From NCBI GenBank assembly GCA_902475515.1, contig CABSAB010000115.1, positions 1 through 5,579 of the forward strand: a DNA stretch of 5,579 nucleotides, in the 5' to 3' direction. Both the position numbers and the translations under genes were made by a program. The notes under the pieces are model-generated. The model was not told where the DNA came from. It was given only the letters and a program-made list of their open reading frames with translations, and did not search any database. The DNA comes from an uncultured Eubacteriales bacterium (GTDB lineage Bacteria > Bacillota > Clostridia > Oscillospirales > Oscillospiraceae). Of this stretch, positions 5,326 to 5,579 are shown piece by piece (within the stretch, counting starts at the first letter, position 1; every line of letters begins with the position of its first letter).

Positions 5326-5579
5326 ATGAATCAAAGCAAGGTAGTAAAAAATTTGGTAATATCAGCGGATAGCGATCCGGGGAAAGCATTTGCAAACGGC
5401 ATAAAACTATCTATTTTTTGCATTATTATGGGTATTATTGCAATTTGGGCAGGCCGGGAGTTAACAGACAGCTTAACCTATTTTTCACGGGATTATGAAA
5501 AGATTATGGCAGAAGCTGTCTATGTTCTGGGGTATATTATGATAATGATTGCTGTTATCTACCCGTTTTGCATGAAGTA
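5326..5579 (+). CDS. Unrecognised membrane protein, N-terminal part (3' end outside window)
   Basis: I do not recognise this protein. The frame is open from ATG 5326 to the right edge, giving 84 residues with no stop. The start MNQSKVVKNLVISADSDPG is polar and looks cytoplasmic. Hydrophobic segments lie at about 26-42 (IKLSIFCIIMGIIAIWA) and 63-82 (EAVYVLGYIMIMIAVIYPF), joined by a charged link (GRELTDSLTYFSRDYEKIM), so at least two membrane helices in a hairpin are expected. There is no signal peptide cleavage site. The ribosome site is weak: AGTAGG at 5312-5317 with an 8-nt gap. It is divergent from the HTH regulator and has a promoter and putative operators just upstream, so it is probably that regulator's target. 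Low G/C content (89 of 239 in 5341-5579) differs from the rest of the window. It could be a small multi-helix DUF-type protein often paired with such regulators, but no motif confirms this. Confidence 0.7.
   Translation, partial: MNQSKVVKNLVISADSDPGKAFANGIKLSIFCIIMGIIAIWAGRELTDSLTYFSRDYEKIMAEAVYVLGYIMIMIAVIYPFCMK

Overview
The window looks like chromosomal DNA from a GC-rich, gut-type Firmicute. HprK (HPr kinase/phosphorylase), a short zinc-ribbon L28 and a 4-hydroxybutyrate/butyrate-type CoA-transferase occur together, Shine-Dalgarno sites are strong, and the promoters have -35/-10 boxes spaced by 17 bp. A butyrate-forming Oscillospiraceae-like clostridium would fit, but this is inference from gene content and style, not from a database match.

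Layout from left to right. Positions 2-1321 (+) hold the C-terminal part of an extracellular solute-binding protein of a sugar-type ABC transporter. Its 5' end lies outside the window, and it is closed by a perfectly palindromic terminator. Facing it on the minus strand is a two-gene unit: hprK (2762 to 1818), then 20 bp later a 5-helix half-size EamA/DMT transporter (1797 to 1384). The hprK promoter is back to back with the promoter of rpmB (2986-3174, +), which has its own terminator. Positions 3175-3597 contain no gene. They hold that terminator, a run of hairpins (3217-3445) that looks like a dispersed repeat or structured RNA, and a consensus promoter for the next gene. Positions 3598-4908 (+) encode a full-length CoA-transferase with its own terminator.

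From about 5000 to the right edge the DNA becomes much more AT-rich. A hand count gives 89 of 239 G/C at 5341-5579, against 77 of 120 at 4501-4620 inside the CoA-transferase gene. This part carries a divergent pair: a small Cro/C1-type HTH regulator (5226 to 5020, -) with its own terminator, and the start of an unrecognised membrane protein (5326 onward, +) cut by the window edge. Between them lie repeated TTAACC half-sites and a palindrome that overlap a good plus-strand promoter, the usual arrangement of a small autoregulated repressor module. The base composition suggests it was acquired horizontally.

Functionally, the first 5 kb is mostly carbon economy: sugar uptake (binding protein), sensing of glycolytic state (HprK) and short-chain acid/CoA exchange (CoA-transferase), with one ribosomal protein gene in between. 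Nothing here is a recognisable defence system, CRISPR array or complete mobile element. The parts least explained by known genes are the hairpin cluster at 3217-3445 and the AT-rich regulator/membrane-protein pair at the right edge.
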